A DNA stretch of 45,161 nt. Source: Minisyncoccota bacterium (GTDB lineage Bacteria; Patescibacteriota; Minisyncoccia; Minisyncoccales; JAQTVQ01). The notes beneath the pieces were generated by a model. It made no database searches, had not been told where the DNA came from, and saw only the letters and a program-made list of their open reading frames with translations. Below are positions 29,790 to 38,115 of the stretch, one piece after another. The stretch is from positions 1 to 45,161 of the forward strand of contig JAQTVQ010000001.1 of assembly GCA_028706715.1 (NCBI GenBank), read 5' to 3'. The translations under genes were made by a program, and so were the position numbers. Positions within the stretch are counted from its first letter, which is position 1. The number at the start of each line of letters is the position of its first letter.

Positions 29790-31169
29790 ATGAAGATTCA
29801 CTTTATCGGTATCGGAGGCATCGGCGTCAGCGCCATTGCCAGGCATTATTTGGAAAGCGGCTGCAAAATAAGCGGTTCTGATTTGGCTTCTTCCGATATC
29901 TCCGAATCATTAAAAAAAGCCGGAGCAAAAATCATCATCGGCGAACATAATGCAAAGAATCTTCCTTCAAACATTGACAAGATAATTTACAGTCCTGCCG
30001 TGCAAGAAACCAACCCCGAGCTTAAAGAAGCGAAAAAGCTGCAATCTTTAAACCCAAACATAAAAATTTTAAGCTATCCTCAAGCGTTGGGAGAATTAGC
30101 TAAAAATTATTACACGATCGCTGTATGCGGAACCCATGGGAAAAGCACTACTTCTTCAATGATCGGGCTGGCTATGATAAAAGCCGAAAAAGATCCGACC
30201 ATCGTTGTCGGCACCAAATTAAAAGAGCTGAATAATTCCAACTACCGCAAAGGAAAAAGCAAATATTTAGTTATTGAGGCATGCGAGCATTTTGCTTCCT
30301 TCTTGAATTATTGGCCGCAAATAATCATCTTAACCAATATAGAGCTAGACCATTTGGATTTTTACAAAAATTTGGAAAATTATTCCAAATCTTTTAAAAA
30401 GTTCATCAAGCATCTTCCCGAAACCGGTTGCTTGATAGCCAATAAAGACGATGAAAATACCCAAAAACTTTTAAAATCTGAAAAGAATTGGAATTTTAAA
30501 ATAATTAATTACAGCCTAAAGCAGAAAGAAGCAAAGATCCTTGAAAAAATCCTGAAAATTCCGGGGAAGCACAACATCTCAAACGGCTTGGCTGCGCTGG
30601 AAGCCCTTAAAGCGTTGGGAATTAAAAGTGAAAAAGCGATTGAGGCGCTTTCCGAATTTAAAGGCTCATGGAGGCGTTTTGAACAAGGAGAATTTAATTC
30701 CGGCAGCAAAAAATTCGTCTTGATTGACGATTACGCCCACCATCCGGCTGAAATTTCCGCAACCCTGAAGGCAGCAAGAGAAAAATTTTCCGATAAAAAA
30801 ATTTGTTGTTTTTTTCAGCCCCACCAATACAAACGGACCGACCTGCTTTTTAAAGATTTTGTTAAGGTCTTGGAAGAAGCTTCCAAGAAAAAATGGGCCG
30901 ATAAAATATTCATTACCGATATTTACGATGTGGCGGGAAGGGAAGATAAACTTTCAAAAAAGAAAGTCAGCGCCCAAAAACTGGCCGGCGCCGTTAAAAG
31001 CAAATTTGTTTCTTATCTTCCGAAAGAAGAAATTACGCCTTTTATCAAAGACAATTTGGAAGACAAAGAAATTATTTTAGCGATGGGAGCCGGAAACATC
31101 TATCAAGTTTTCCACAAAAACATTTGCTCTCAAGAGAGTATTAAGATAAAATTGAAAAAGACGATTTAA
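29790..31169 (+). CDS. murC: UDP-N-acetylmuramate--L-alanine ligase
   Basis: 459 residues of the Mur ligase family. The N-terminal UDP-binding start is HFIGIGGIGVSAIARHYLES, the ATP P-loop CGTHGKSTTSSMIG, and the central motif NIELDHLDFYKNLE. C-terminal DDYAHHPAEISATL and CCFFQPHQYKRTDLLFKDF are diagnostic for MurC. It adds L-Ala to UDP-MurNAc, the first peptide step of peptidoglycan synthesis in the cytosol. Length is normal. MraY and MurL are encoded 11-13 kb downstream. An Mpl-like activity is less likely. Confidence 0.93.
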   Translation: MKIHFIGIGGIGVSAIARHYLESGCKISGSDLASSDISESLKKAGAKIIIGEHNAKNLPSNIDKIIYSPAVQETNPELKEAKKLQSLNPNIKILSYPQALGELAKNYYTIAVCGTHGKSTTSSMIGLAMIKAEKDPTIVVGTKLKELNNSNYRKGKSKYLVIEACEHFASFLNYWPQIIILTNIELDHLDFYKNLENYSKSFKKFIKHLPETGCLIANKDDENTQKLLKSEKNWNFKIINYSLKQKEAKILEKILKIPGKHNISNGLAALEALKALGIKSEKAIEALSEFKGSWRRFEQGEFNSGSKKFVLIDDYAHHPAEISATLKAAREKFSDKKICCFFQPHQYKRTDLLFKDFVKVLEEASKKKWADKIFITDIYDVAGREDKLSKKKVSAQKLAGAVKSKFVSYLPKEEITPFIKDNLEDKEIILAMGAGNIYQVFHKNICSQESIKIKLKKTI

Positions 31170-31272
31170 ATAATAAATTTCCCGCAAATATTTTTATAAG
31201 CGGGGATTAACCGCAATATAGGTTTTTTCATCTCTAAAAAAGCGTTAGAAAAAGCCTGCATTGGAAATAATT

Positions 31273-31455
31273 ATGGAAATTTCAACAATAATGTTGATTG
31301 TTATAGCCGTTGCCGCCCTCGGTTTTGTCGCTTATTATATGATGTCCAAAAAAGAAACCCCCGCTGAAATTGAAACCCGGCAACCCGAACAGCCCCAGCC
31401 GGTTCAACAGCCCGAACAGCCCCAACAGACAGAAGAAACCCCTATTCAAAAATAG
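31273..31455 (+). CDS. small single-pass membrane protein with Pro/Gln-rich tail
   Basis: 60 residues from the ATG at 31273 (the track starts at a TTG). One membrane helix (ISTIMLIVIAVAALGFVAYY) is followed by a short Lys stretch and a tail of PEQPQ-type repeats (QPEQPQPVQQPEQPQQTEE). It stands between murC and pheS with a terminator after it. No family recognised. Confidence 0.6.
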   Translation: MEISTIMLIVIAVAALGFVAYYMMSKKETPAEIETRQPEQPQPVQQPEQPQQTEETPIQK

Positions 31456-31472
31456 CTAGAAGCATCTTTTTT

Positions 31473-31509
31473 AAACCTCCTTTGTCCGTAAAAAGCAAAG
31501 GAGGTTTTA
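31473..31509 (+). terminator. intrinsic terminator before pheS
   Basis: AAACCTCCTTTG and CAAAGGAGGTTT form a perfect 12-bp stem around an 11-nt loop, followed by TAG and TTT. Confidence 0.85.
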
Positions 31510-31522
31510 GTTTGGCTTTTCC

Positions 31523-31551
31523 TTGGAGAAAAAGAGAATTTATTATATAAT
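31523..31551 (+). promoter_or_regulatory. pheST promoter
   Basis: TTGGAG (31523-31528), a 17-nt spacer and perfect TATAAT (31546-31551). The predicted start, about 31558, is downstream of the track's ORF start and supports the ATG at 31610 for pheS. Confidence 0.7.
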
Positions 31552-31609
31552 CCAAATTGCCATTTTTATTATTACAGCTTTTATTATCACAGAAAAAGAT
31601 TCAAACGGT

Positions 31610-32632
31610 ATGGACAATAATATTTTAGAAAGAATGTCTCAAGAGCTTGAAGCCGCAAAATCACCGGAGGAGCTTCAAGAAATTTGGAGAAAATACCTGG
31701 GAAAAAAAGGAGAATTAAAAATACTCTTAAAAAGCATCGCCGCAATGAGCGACGCTGAAAAGTCTGTCCAATCTCCCGCAATACAGGCCGCTCATAAAAA
31801 AGCGCTGGATCTTTTTGCGCAAAAAGAAAAGTCCTTAACCCAAGCAGAAGCCGGCAAAAAACTTCTAAGCCAAGCCGAACCGTTGAGATTGCAAAAAGCC
31901 AAGATAGGGCATCTTCATCCGATAACCCAAACAATCAGGATGCTTAACCAAACTTTTACGGAAATGGGATACAGCATAATGGACGGCCCGGAGATAGAAA
32001 CGGAAGAATATTGCTTCCGACGGCTTAATGTCCCGAGTGACCATCCGGCCCGAGATATGCAGGACACCATATATATTCAAGAACCGAATATCTTGCTAAG
32101 AACGCAAACTTCTTCAATAGAAGCCCATGTCTTGGAAGATTATACTCCGCCGTTTAAGGTCGTTTGTCCGGGAAGAGTCTATCGCAATGAAAAAGTAAAT
32201 AAAAGCAACCACTTTATCTTTCACCACTATCAAGGAATCGTTGTTATGGAAAAAACATCGCTTAAAGACTTATTCGGCACGATTGAATATTTGTTTAAAA
32301 AAATATACGGCCCTGAAGTAAAAATAAGGTTTAGGAATAAATATTATCCCGAAGTTGAACCGGGAGTCGGACCGGACATGCAATGCTTTAACTGCCAAGG
32401 CAGCGGCTGCGCGGTATGCAAAGGAGTAGGCTGGATTGAAATGGGAGGAGCGGGAATGATACATCCAAACGTTATGAAAATGGCGGGCCTTGATACTAAA
32501 AAATGGAAAGGATTCGCTTTCGGTCTCGGATTGGACCGATGGGTAATGGCAAAATACAATATTACCGATATCAGAACTTTATTGGGAGGTAATTTGGGTT
32601 ATAAATATTACAAAAATGAAAGCACTCTATAG
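31610..32632 (+). CDS. pheS: phenylalanyl-tRNA synthetase alpha subunit
   Basis: 340 residues from the ATG at 31610; the track's earlier start lies before the promoter's transcript start. The N-terminal coiled coil is about 1-80. The class II catalytic core begins at HPITQTIRMLNQTFTEMGYS. Motif 2 is VVCPGRVYRNEKVNKSNHFI and FHHYQG, and the C-terminal motif 3 is AFGLGLDRWVMAKYNI. The CFNCQGSGCAVCKGVGW insert is seen in many bacterial PheS proteins. It overlaps pheT by 17 bp. Confidence 0.96.
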   Translation: MDNNILERMSQELEAAKSPEELQEIWRKYLGKKGELKILLKSIAAMSDAEKSVQSPAIQAAHKKALDLFAQKEKSLTQAEAGKKLLSQAEPLRLQKAKIGHLHPITQTIRMLNQTFTEMGYSIMDGPEIETEEYCFRRLNVPSDHPARDMQDTIYIQEPNILLRTQTSSIEAHVLEDYTPPFKVVCPGRVYRNEKVNKSNHFIFHHYQGIVVMEKTSLKDLFGTIEYLFKKIYGPEVKIRFRNKYYPEVEPGVGPDMQCFNCQGSGCAVCKGVGWIEMGGAGMIHPNVMKMAGLDTKKWKGFAFGLGLDRWVMAKYNITDIRTLLGGNLGYKYYKNESTL

Positions 32633-34595
32633 CCAGTTCAAAGAGCTAATTCCCGGCTTGAAAGCCGGAGCAAAACAAATAGGCGAGGCAATGACCTTGA
32701 CCGGTTTTATGATGGACTCCCTTGAGGAGGTCGTTTATAAAGGCAAAAAAGATTATTTAATGGGATTTGAGGTAAGGCAAAACAGGGGAGACTGCTTCTC
32801 GGCCATAGGGCTGGCTCGCGAAGCGGCCGCTTTTTACGGCCTGAAAACGCAAGCCCCTAAAGCGAAGCCGATAAAACAGGGAAAGGAAAAATTAAAAATA
32901 AAGATTGAATCAAAAGAAACGGTCAAAAGAGTATTGGCCGTAAAAATTGACGGATTGGAAAATAAAGAATCTCCGGCGTGGCTGAAAGAATATTTGAAAT
33001 TTTACGGTTTGAACAGCATCAATCTTTTGGTTGATCTTTCCAACTACGTAATGATGCTGACCGGCTATCCGTCTCATTTAATAGACTTCAAAAAAACGGA
33101 CGGACAGCTGTCGTGGGCTTTAAACAGCGAGTTTAATTCTATCACCACCTTATTCGGAACAACCGTCGCTTTATCCAAAAAAGAAGAATTGATTATAAAA
33201 GACGGAGAAAAAATCATTGCTTTAGCCGGATTGGTGGGAGGAAAAGACGCCGCCATTGATATGGACAGCAATTCCATTATCGCCGAAGTCGCCGTTTATA
33301 ACGGAGCGATTATCAGAAAAAATTCCCGCAGCTTGAATATTGTTACGGAGGCGGGACATAGACTGGAAAAAGGACTGGATTCGGACGGCGCGGAATACGC
33401 AATGAATCTTCTCGTTTCTTTAATTTTGGAACATGCGAAAGGAAAGGTTTCCAGCGAAGTATTCAGCTTTTATCCCAAAAAGCAATCTTCTCGCACCATT
33501 AAATTTGAACCCGGAATGGCCAGCGATATCGCCGGGGTTGAAATACCGGAAAAAGAAATCTTAAAAATCTTTAAAAATTTAAATTTCAAGGCGGAAAAAA
33601 TCGGCAAAAACATTTCAGTGAAAGTCCCTTCTTACCGGCTGGATGTAGCTATGCCCGAAGATTTAGCCGAAGAAATTGCAAGAATATACGGTTACGACAA
33701 AATACCGGGAACCCAGCCGCCAAAATTGAAAGTTACCCCTAAAATCACTCCTAAAAATATTATTTTGGCTGAAAAAATAAGGGATATTTTAACGTCTTTG
33801 GCTTTTGATGAAATTTTGTCATGGCCTCTTACTCCTGCCGGACTGAATGAACAAATTAATTATCGTAATTGGAACAAGGCCGTAACGCAAAACTCAATGA
33901 ATGAGCTTTTCCCGGAGTTGAGACAATCAATGGCCGCGGGGTTGCTAAACCAGCTCAAAGAATATTCCAAGAAAAACGTTGAATTTATTGATATTTTTGA
34001 AATTGGAAAAGTTTTCGGAGAAAAAAATGGAAAATATTCAGAAAACGATTCTCTCGGAATAATGTCGGTTTCAAACAAGAAAACTTTTAATGAATTTAAA
34101 AACAAGACAGAAAACCTATTAAGACTGATCGGATTGGACGGCATTAATTACTTTGAACCGTCCGCAAAGCCGGCTATCGCCAATCCAGCCTCTTGCTGGA
34201 GAATAGCTTCAGGTAAAAACCAAATCGGCATTATTTATAAATTGGTTCCTCAAGAAAACAGCGAAAATATTTACTTCGCCGAAATTAATATTGCAAAAAC
34301 CGTTGAGATTCTTTCCAAGCCGAGCGCCGGATCAACGGTAGAGCTCAACCAAAAATTAATTCCCTTGGACGCCAATATAGAACTTGATATAAGCGAATCA
34401 ATTTTTGAATACTTGGAAGAAGCCAAGAAAAAAATCGGAAAAAACCGCCTTTGGAGCATTGATGTTACAGATGCTTATAAAACAGAAGACAAGATTAAAT
34501 ACACGATAAGAGCCAGCTATCAAGAAATTACAGATCAAGAAGCTAAAAAAATACACTTGGAAGCATTTAATCTTAATCCAAACCAGCAGATTTAG
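32616..34595 (+). CDS. pheT: phenylalanyl-tRNA synthetase beta subunit, short form
   Basis: 659 residues, well short of the roughly 800 of E. coli PheT. The EMAP-II-like tRNA-binding (B2) domain normally near residues 40-150 is absent; the B3/B4 region (NRGDCFSAIGLAREAAAFYG, LVDLSNYVMMLTGYPSHLID, ALAGLVGGKDAAIDMDS) starts almost at once. The B5 domain (EKEILKIFKNLNFKAEKIGK ... PEDLAEEIARIYGYDKIPGT) and the C-terminal region follow. The gene overlaps pheS by 17 bp, so the heterotetramer is made from one message. Confidence 0.94.
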   Translation: MKALYSQFKELIPGLKAGAKQIGEAMTLTGFMMDSLEEVVYKGKKDYLMGFEVRQNRGDCFSAIGLAREAAAFYGLKTQAPKAKPIKQGKEKLKIKIESKETVKRVLAVKIDGLENKESPAWLKEYLKFYGLNSINLLVDLSNYVMMLTGYPSHLIDFKKTDGQLSWALNSEFNSITTLFGTTVALSKKEELIIKDGEKIIALAGLVGGKDAAIDMDSNSIIAEVAVYNGAIIRKNSRSLNIVTEAGHRLEKGLDSDGAEYAMNLLVSLILEHAKGKVSSEVFSFYPKKQSSRTIKFEPGMASDIAGVEIPEKEILKIFKNLNFKAEKIGKNISVKVPSYRLDVAMPEDLAEEIARIYGYDKIPGTQPPKLKVTPKITPKNIILAEKIRDILTSLAFDEILSWPLTPAGLNEQINYRNWNKAVTQNSMNELFPELRQSMAAGLLNQLKEYSKKNVEFIDIFEIGKVFGEKNGKYSENDSLGIMSVSNKKTFNEFKNKTENLLRLIGLDGINYFEPSAKPAIANPASCWRIASGKNQIGIIYKLVPQENSENIYFAEINIAKTVEILSKPSAGSTVELNQKLIPLDANIELDISESIFEYLEEAKKKIGKNRLWSIDVTDAYKTEDKIKYTIRASYQEITDQEAKKIHLEAFNLNPNQQI

Positions 34596-34637
34596 AAAAA
34601 ATAAAAATCCGGCCCTGACGCAGCTCGCCGCCCTATT

Positions 34638-34955
34638 ATGGAAACAAAAAAGTTTCAAAAAAAAGTTGAAGATTTTATTTGTGAAAAATGCGGAGCAAAA
34701 AATATTGGAAGGGGATATAACGACCATTGCTGTAAATGCCTTTGGTCAAAGCACGTTGATATTAATCCGGGAGACAGGCAGTCGGACTGCGGCGGAGCAA
34801 TGGAGCCGATAGCGGTTGAGATTAGAAAAAGCGGAAGGGAATACATTATCCATTACAAATGCCAAAAATGCGGCTATGAATATAAAGTCAAGGCCATGCC
34901 CGAAGACAATTTTGAAGAGATCTTAAAGCTGTCCAATAAGCCTATAAAAGAATGA
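34638..34955 (+). CDS. RNHCP-domain zinc-ribbon protein
   Basis: 105 residues. FICEKCGAKN, then DHCCKCLWSKHVD, NPGDRQSDCGGAMEPIAVEI and HYKCQKCGYEY reproduce the RNHCP pattern (here Y-N-D-H-C-C in place of R-N-H-C-P). Three Cys pairs suggest zinc binding and a nucleic-acid or ribosome-linked role. The function of the family is not established. It ends in TGA. Confidence 0.85.
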   Translation: METKKFQKKVEDFICEKCGAKNIGRGYNDHCCKCLWSKHVDINPGDRQSDCGGAMEPIAVEIRKSGREYIIHYKCQKCGYEYKVKAMPEDNFEEILKLSNKPIKE

Positions 34956-34996
34956 TCCACTTGCAAAAATCAAAAAAACAGTTTAAATATTAAAGT

Positions 34997-35074
34997 ATGG
35001 AAGAAAGAAATCTAATAAAATTAATTAATAATTCGGAAAGAATAATAATTTTAAGTTTTGTAAAAAACAGTTAA
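34997..35074 (+). CDS. possible short ORF (25 aa) before a terminator
   Basis: MEERNLIKLINNSERIIILS and FVKNS, with TAA directly before the terminator stem. TTGCAA (34961-34966), 17 nt and TAAATA (34984-34989) would start transcription at about the ATG. This resembles the leader ORFs at 10831 and 25663, but no convincing antiterminator pairing is seen. It may be chance. Confidence 0.25.
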   Translation: MEERNLIKLINNSERIIILSFVKNS

Positions 35075-35099
35075 AAACTCTGCGAAGGCGGGGTTTTTT
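35073..35099 (+). terminator. intrinsic terminator before the methyltransferase gene
   Basis: AACTCTGC and GCGGGGTT pair (with G-U pairs) around a GAAG tetraloop, followed by TTTT. Confidence 0.75.
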
Positions 35100-35107
35100 G
35101 TTAGAAA

Positions 35108-35803
35108 ATGCTTACTTCAAAATTTTGGGCTGAATATTTCCAAGTTTACGATTTTTTAAATATATTAATTCCTTATCAGGAGTTGATAGCGACAGTTTGC
35201 GAAAAACTAGAAATACAAAAAAATGAAAAAGTATTAGAAGCCGGCTGCGGAACTGGTAATTTAGCATTAGAAATAGGAAAAAGGGGAGCTGAAGTTTTTG
35301 GGCTTGATAGCTGCCAAGAAGCTTTAAATTTTTATTTAGAAAAAGATAAAAATGCCAAAGTTACCTTTTCTGATTTGACTAAAAAACTCCCTTTCCCCGA
35401 TAATTATTTTGACAAAATTGCATGCAATAATACCTTATATACCATTTCTAGAGAGGAGCAATTGAAAACGCTGAAAGAACTTTTTAGAATTTTAAAGCCA
35501 GGAGGCAAGATAGTGATCGTAAATCCAAAACACGCATGGAGGCCAATGAAAATATATTATGAGGGGGCAGTAAAAACCATTAAAAAAAATGGATTCGTCA
35601 AGGGTTTTATAGAAATTAATAAATTGGTACTTCCTGCAATTAAAATTTTAAATTATAATTATAGGATAAAAAAAGAGTCAAATTATTATTTTTTCAATAA
35701 AGAAGAGCAAAGAGAAATACTAGAAAAGGCTGGATTTAAAAAAATTTCAAAAACAGAACCTATCTACGCTAGGCAATGCTTATTAAATTATGCCGAAAAA
35801 TAA
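35108..35803 (+). CDS. class I SAM-dependent methyltransferase
   Basis: 231 residues. Motif I is VLEAGCGTGNLALEIGKRGA, the acidic end of strand 2 is VFGLDSC, and PFPDNYFDKIACNNTLY plus FRILKPGGKIVIVNPKH are the later motifs of UbiE/Methyltransf_11-type enzymes. The C-terminal part (about 140-231) probably binds the acceptor, which cannot be named. It overlaps the next gene by 14 bp. Codons are markedly more AT-rich than those of genes before 34.6 kb. Confidence 0.85.
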   Translation: MLTSKFWAEYFQVYDFLNILIPYQELIATVCEKLEIQKNEKVLEAGCGTGNLALEIGKRGAEVFGLDSCQEALNFYLEKDKNAKVTFSDLTKKLPFPDNYFDKIACNNTLYTISREEQLKTLKELFRILKPGGKIVIVNPKHAWRPMKIYYEGAVKTIKKNGFVKGFIEINKLVLPAIKILNYNYRIKKESNYYFFNKEEQREILEKAGFKKISKTEPIYARQCLLNYAEK

Positions 35804-36563
35804 TATAAAAAAAATATCCTTAAAAGATGGTCCCTCTTTGGAGCTAGAAATTATATTAAATCCGCTAGAAAAAGACAAAAAAGAGAAAGAAAAAATTGTA
35901 AGCGAGATGAAGGAAGTTACCAAAAAAAGCTGGTCCGATTTTAAAGAAGTAACTTATAAATGGTTTGAACTAGCCGATATGATTTTTATTTTGCGAGATA
36001 AAAACAAAAAACCCGTAGCTTTCAGCGCTAATAAATTTATAGATGAGAAATTGATAATTTTTCTATCAACAATGGTTTTGCCTGAATTCCAAGGATACGG
36101 AATTGCAAAAAAAATGCAAAAGATTGCCGGACAAAAGTTTCTCAGAGATCAAATATTAAAAAATAGCCTAAAATTTTGGAAAAATTTTAAAAGTTTATAT
36201 TTCGCTTATAGAACTCCGAACCCTAGATTAATAAAAGCAGTTCAAAAATATAATTTAGCTCTGCCGATAGACAATTCTAAAAAAATTTCTGATAAAGAAA
36301 AAATTATAGCAAAAAAGGTAGCAGAGATTTTCTCTCCTAATTTAGAGTTTGAAGAAAAAAATTTTGTAATTAAAAGTGCTTTATTAAAAACGAACCCAGA
36401 ATTAATTTATAAAAAAGACCAAATTCCTTGGTCCGGAGATGAAAAAATTGATAAATTTTGCGAAAATCACTTAGATTATAAAAACCAAAAAGGCAATTTA
36501 TTCGTAATAGTAGGACATATAAATTTTTTCCAAAAAATATTTTTCGCGTGTATCCCTCTTTAG
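35790..36563 (+). CDS. GNAT-like acetyltransferase
   Basis: 257 residues. LIIFLSTMVLPEFQGYGIAK is the acetyl-CoA-binding motif A (V-x-P-x-x-Q/R-G-x-G-x-A/G) of GNAT enzymes, preceded by FILRDKNKKPVAFSANKF. The C-terminal about 130 residues are unfamiliar. The gene overlaps the methyltransferase and is 3 bp from the histidine kinase, so the three may share a transcript. The substrate is unknown. Confidence 0.65.
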   Translation: MPKNNIKKISLKDGPSLELEIILNPLEKDKKEKEKIVSEMKEVTKKSWSDFKEVTYKWFELADMIFILRDKNKKPVAFSANKFIDEKLIIFLSTMVLPEFQGYGIAKKMQKIAGQKFLRDQILKNSLKFWKNFKSLYFAYRTPNPRLIKAVQKYNLALPIDNSKKISDKEKIIAKKVAEIFSPNLEFEEKNFVIKSALLKTNPELIYKKDQIPWSGDEKIDKFCENHLDYKNQKGNLFVIVGHINFFQKIFFACIPL

Positions 36564-36566
36564 ACT

Positions 36567-38114
36567 ATGTTTTTTTATAATACTTTGTTTGCATTAAATA
36601 TATTTATTAATTTGGCATTAGGAATTTTAGTCTACTCTTACGATAAAAAAAACATTAATAAAATATTTTTTTTACTAATATTATGCGTTCTTCAATGGAC
36701 GACTAGTATTTATTTCTTGTGGTCTGCTGATACCTCGTCAAAAGCTTTTTTATGGGGAAAGCTTTCCTTTATTGGATCAACTTTAGTTCCCGTTCTTCTT
36801 ATATATTTCTTTTACTACTTCCCTAAGCCAGCAAAAAAAATCGTATTTAAATCTCTTTTCCTATTGTTTACAGGACCGCTTTTAATTTATATAGCGTTAT
36901 TTAATAATTTAATAATAAGCGGAGCGAAAATAGAGGACTGGGGAGTAAAAATTATTTTAGGAAAATTATTCATTTTCTTTCCGATATACTTTTTAATTTA
37001 TTTATTTTATAGCTTATATATTTTTTGGATCCAATATAAAAAAAGTTCTGGATTAGAGACAATACAAATAAAATATTTACTTTTCGGATTTTTTTTGACT
37101 GCCACCTGCGCTCTTTTTACAAATATATTATTGCCAATATTTAATATTAATCAATTTGTTGGATACGGGCCGTTAGCTACGGTGTTTTTTGCCTTGTTCA
37201 CCGCATACGCCATAACCAAGCACCAGCTATTTAATATAAAAGTAATAGCCACAGAATTGTTAGTTGGAATAATGGTTATTATGTTGTTTTTTTTGATCCT
37301 TCTAATGCCGAGCGGCTCTTTAAAAATTCTTACTTCAATAGCTCTTGGTCTCTTTCTTATCTTCGGATTTCTTCTCATTAAAGCCACCCATGCCGAGGTT
37401 CGCAGAAAGGAAGAAGCGGAGCGGCTTCTTAAGGCCAAAACAGAATTTCTTTCTATTGCCTCTCACCAGTTGAGAACGCCTCTTACGGCGATTATCGGAT
37501 ATTCTTCAATGTTAAAAGAAGGAGACTACGGCCGGCTGCCGAAAGGAGCTTCGGAAGCAATAAAACATATCAATGATTCATCTCAAAGGATGATAAAATT
37601 GGTAAATGACTTTTTAAGCGTTTCAAGATTGGAAACAGGCAGAACCGTTTTAAAAAAGCGGGATTTTTCTTTAAATGAATTGATAGAACAAGTTGTTTCC
37701 GGATTGAAGCTTAAAGCAAAAGAAAAAAATCTTTATCTTGAATACGAAAAGCAAAAAAATGATAAAATTATAAAAATGGATCCGGAAAAACTGAAAGAAG
37801 CTATCAGCAATCTCATAGACAATTCTATTCATTATACGGAAAGGGGAGGAATAACGGTCTCCTCCAAAACAACTAATTCAAAAATTATTATTACAATCTC
37901 CGATACGGGCGTAGGAATGAGCAGGCAGGAAATATCCGCTCTTTTTGAAAGCTTTTCAAGGGGCAAGGCCGGAAATGAATTGAATACTCAAGGATCCGGC
38001 CTTGGACTGTATATCGCAAAAAAATTCGTGGAAATGCATAATGGCCGAATATGGGCCGAGTCAGAAGGAAAGGACAAAGGATCTTTCTTTCATATAGAAA
38101 TTCCAAATAAATAA
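36567..38114 (+). CDS. 7TM membrane sensor histidine kinase
   Basis: 515 residues. Seven or eight membrane helices (about 1-265) of the HisKA_7TM type end at FLLIKATHAEVRRKEE. The dimerisation/phosphoacceptor domain FLSIASHQLRTPLTAIIGYS carries the phosphorylated His. The ATPase domain has the N box NLIDNSIHYTERGG, G1 ISDTGVGMS and G2 GSGLGLYIAKKFVEMHNG. The partner is probably the response regulator at 39233. The sensor half is much more AT-rich than the kinase half, with the change near 37.29 kb, which suggests a mosaic gene. Confidence 0.95.
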   Translation: MFFYNTLFALNIFINLALGILVYSYDKKNINKIFFLLILCVLQWTTSIYFLWSADTSSKAFLWGKLSFIGSTLVPVLLIYFFYYFPKPAKKIVFKSLFLLFTGPLLIYIALFNNLIISGAKIEDWGVKIILGKLFIFFPIYFLIYLFYSLYIFWIQYKKSSGLETIQIKYLLFGFFLTATCALFTNILLPIFNINQFVGYGPLATVFFALFTAYAITKHQLFNIKVIATELLVGIMVIMLFFLILLMPSGSLKILTSIALGLFLIFGFLLIKATHAEVRRKEEAERLLKAKTEFLSIASHQLRTPLTAIIGYSSMLKEGDYGRLPKGASEAIKHINDSSQRMIKLVNDFLSVSRLETGRTVLKKRDFSLNELIEQVVSGLKLKAKEKNLYLEYEKQKNDKIIKMDPEKLKEAISNLIDNSIHYTERGGITVSSKTTNSKIIITISDTGVGMSRQEISALFESFSRGKAGNELNTQGSGLGLYIAKKFVEMHNGRIWAESEGKDKGSFFHIEIPNK

Positions 38115-38115
38115 A

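Noticed and set aside
31473-31609. Attenuator ahead of pheS
   Set aside because: The 12-bp terminator is followed by a separate consensus promoter (31523-31551), so it most likely just ends the upstream gene; no Phe-rich leader ORF lies before it.
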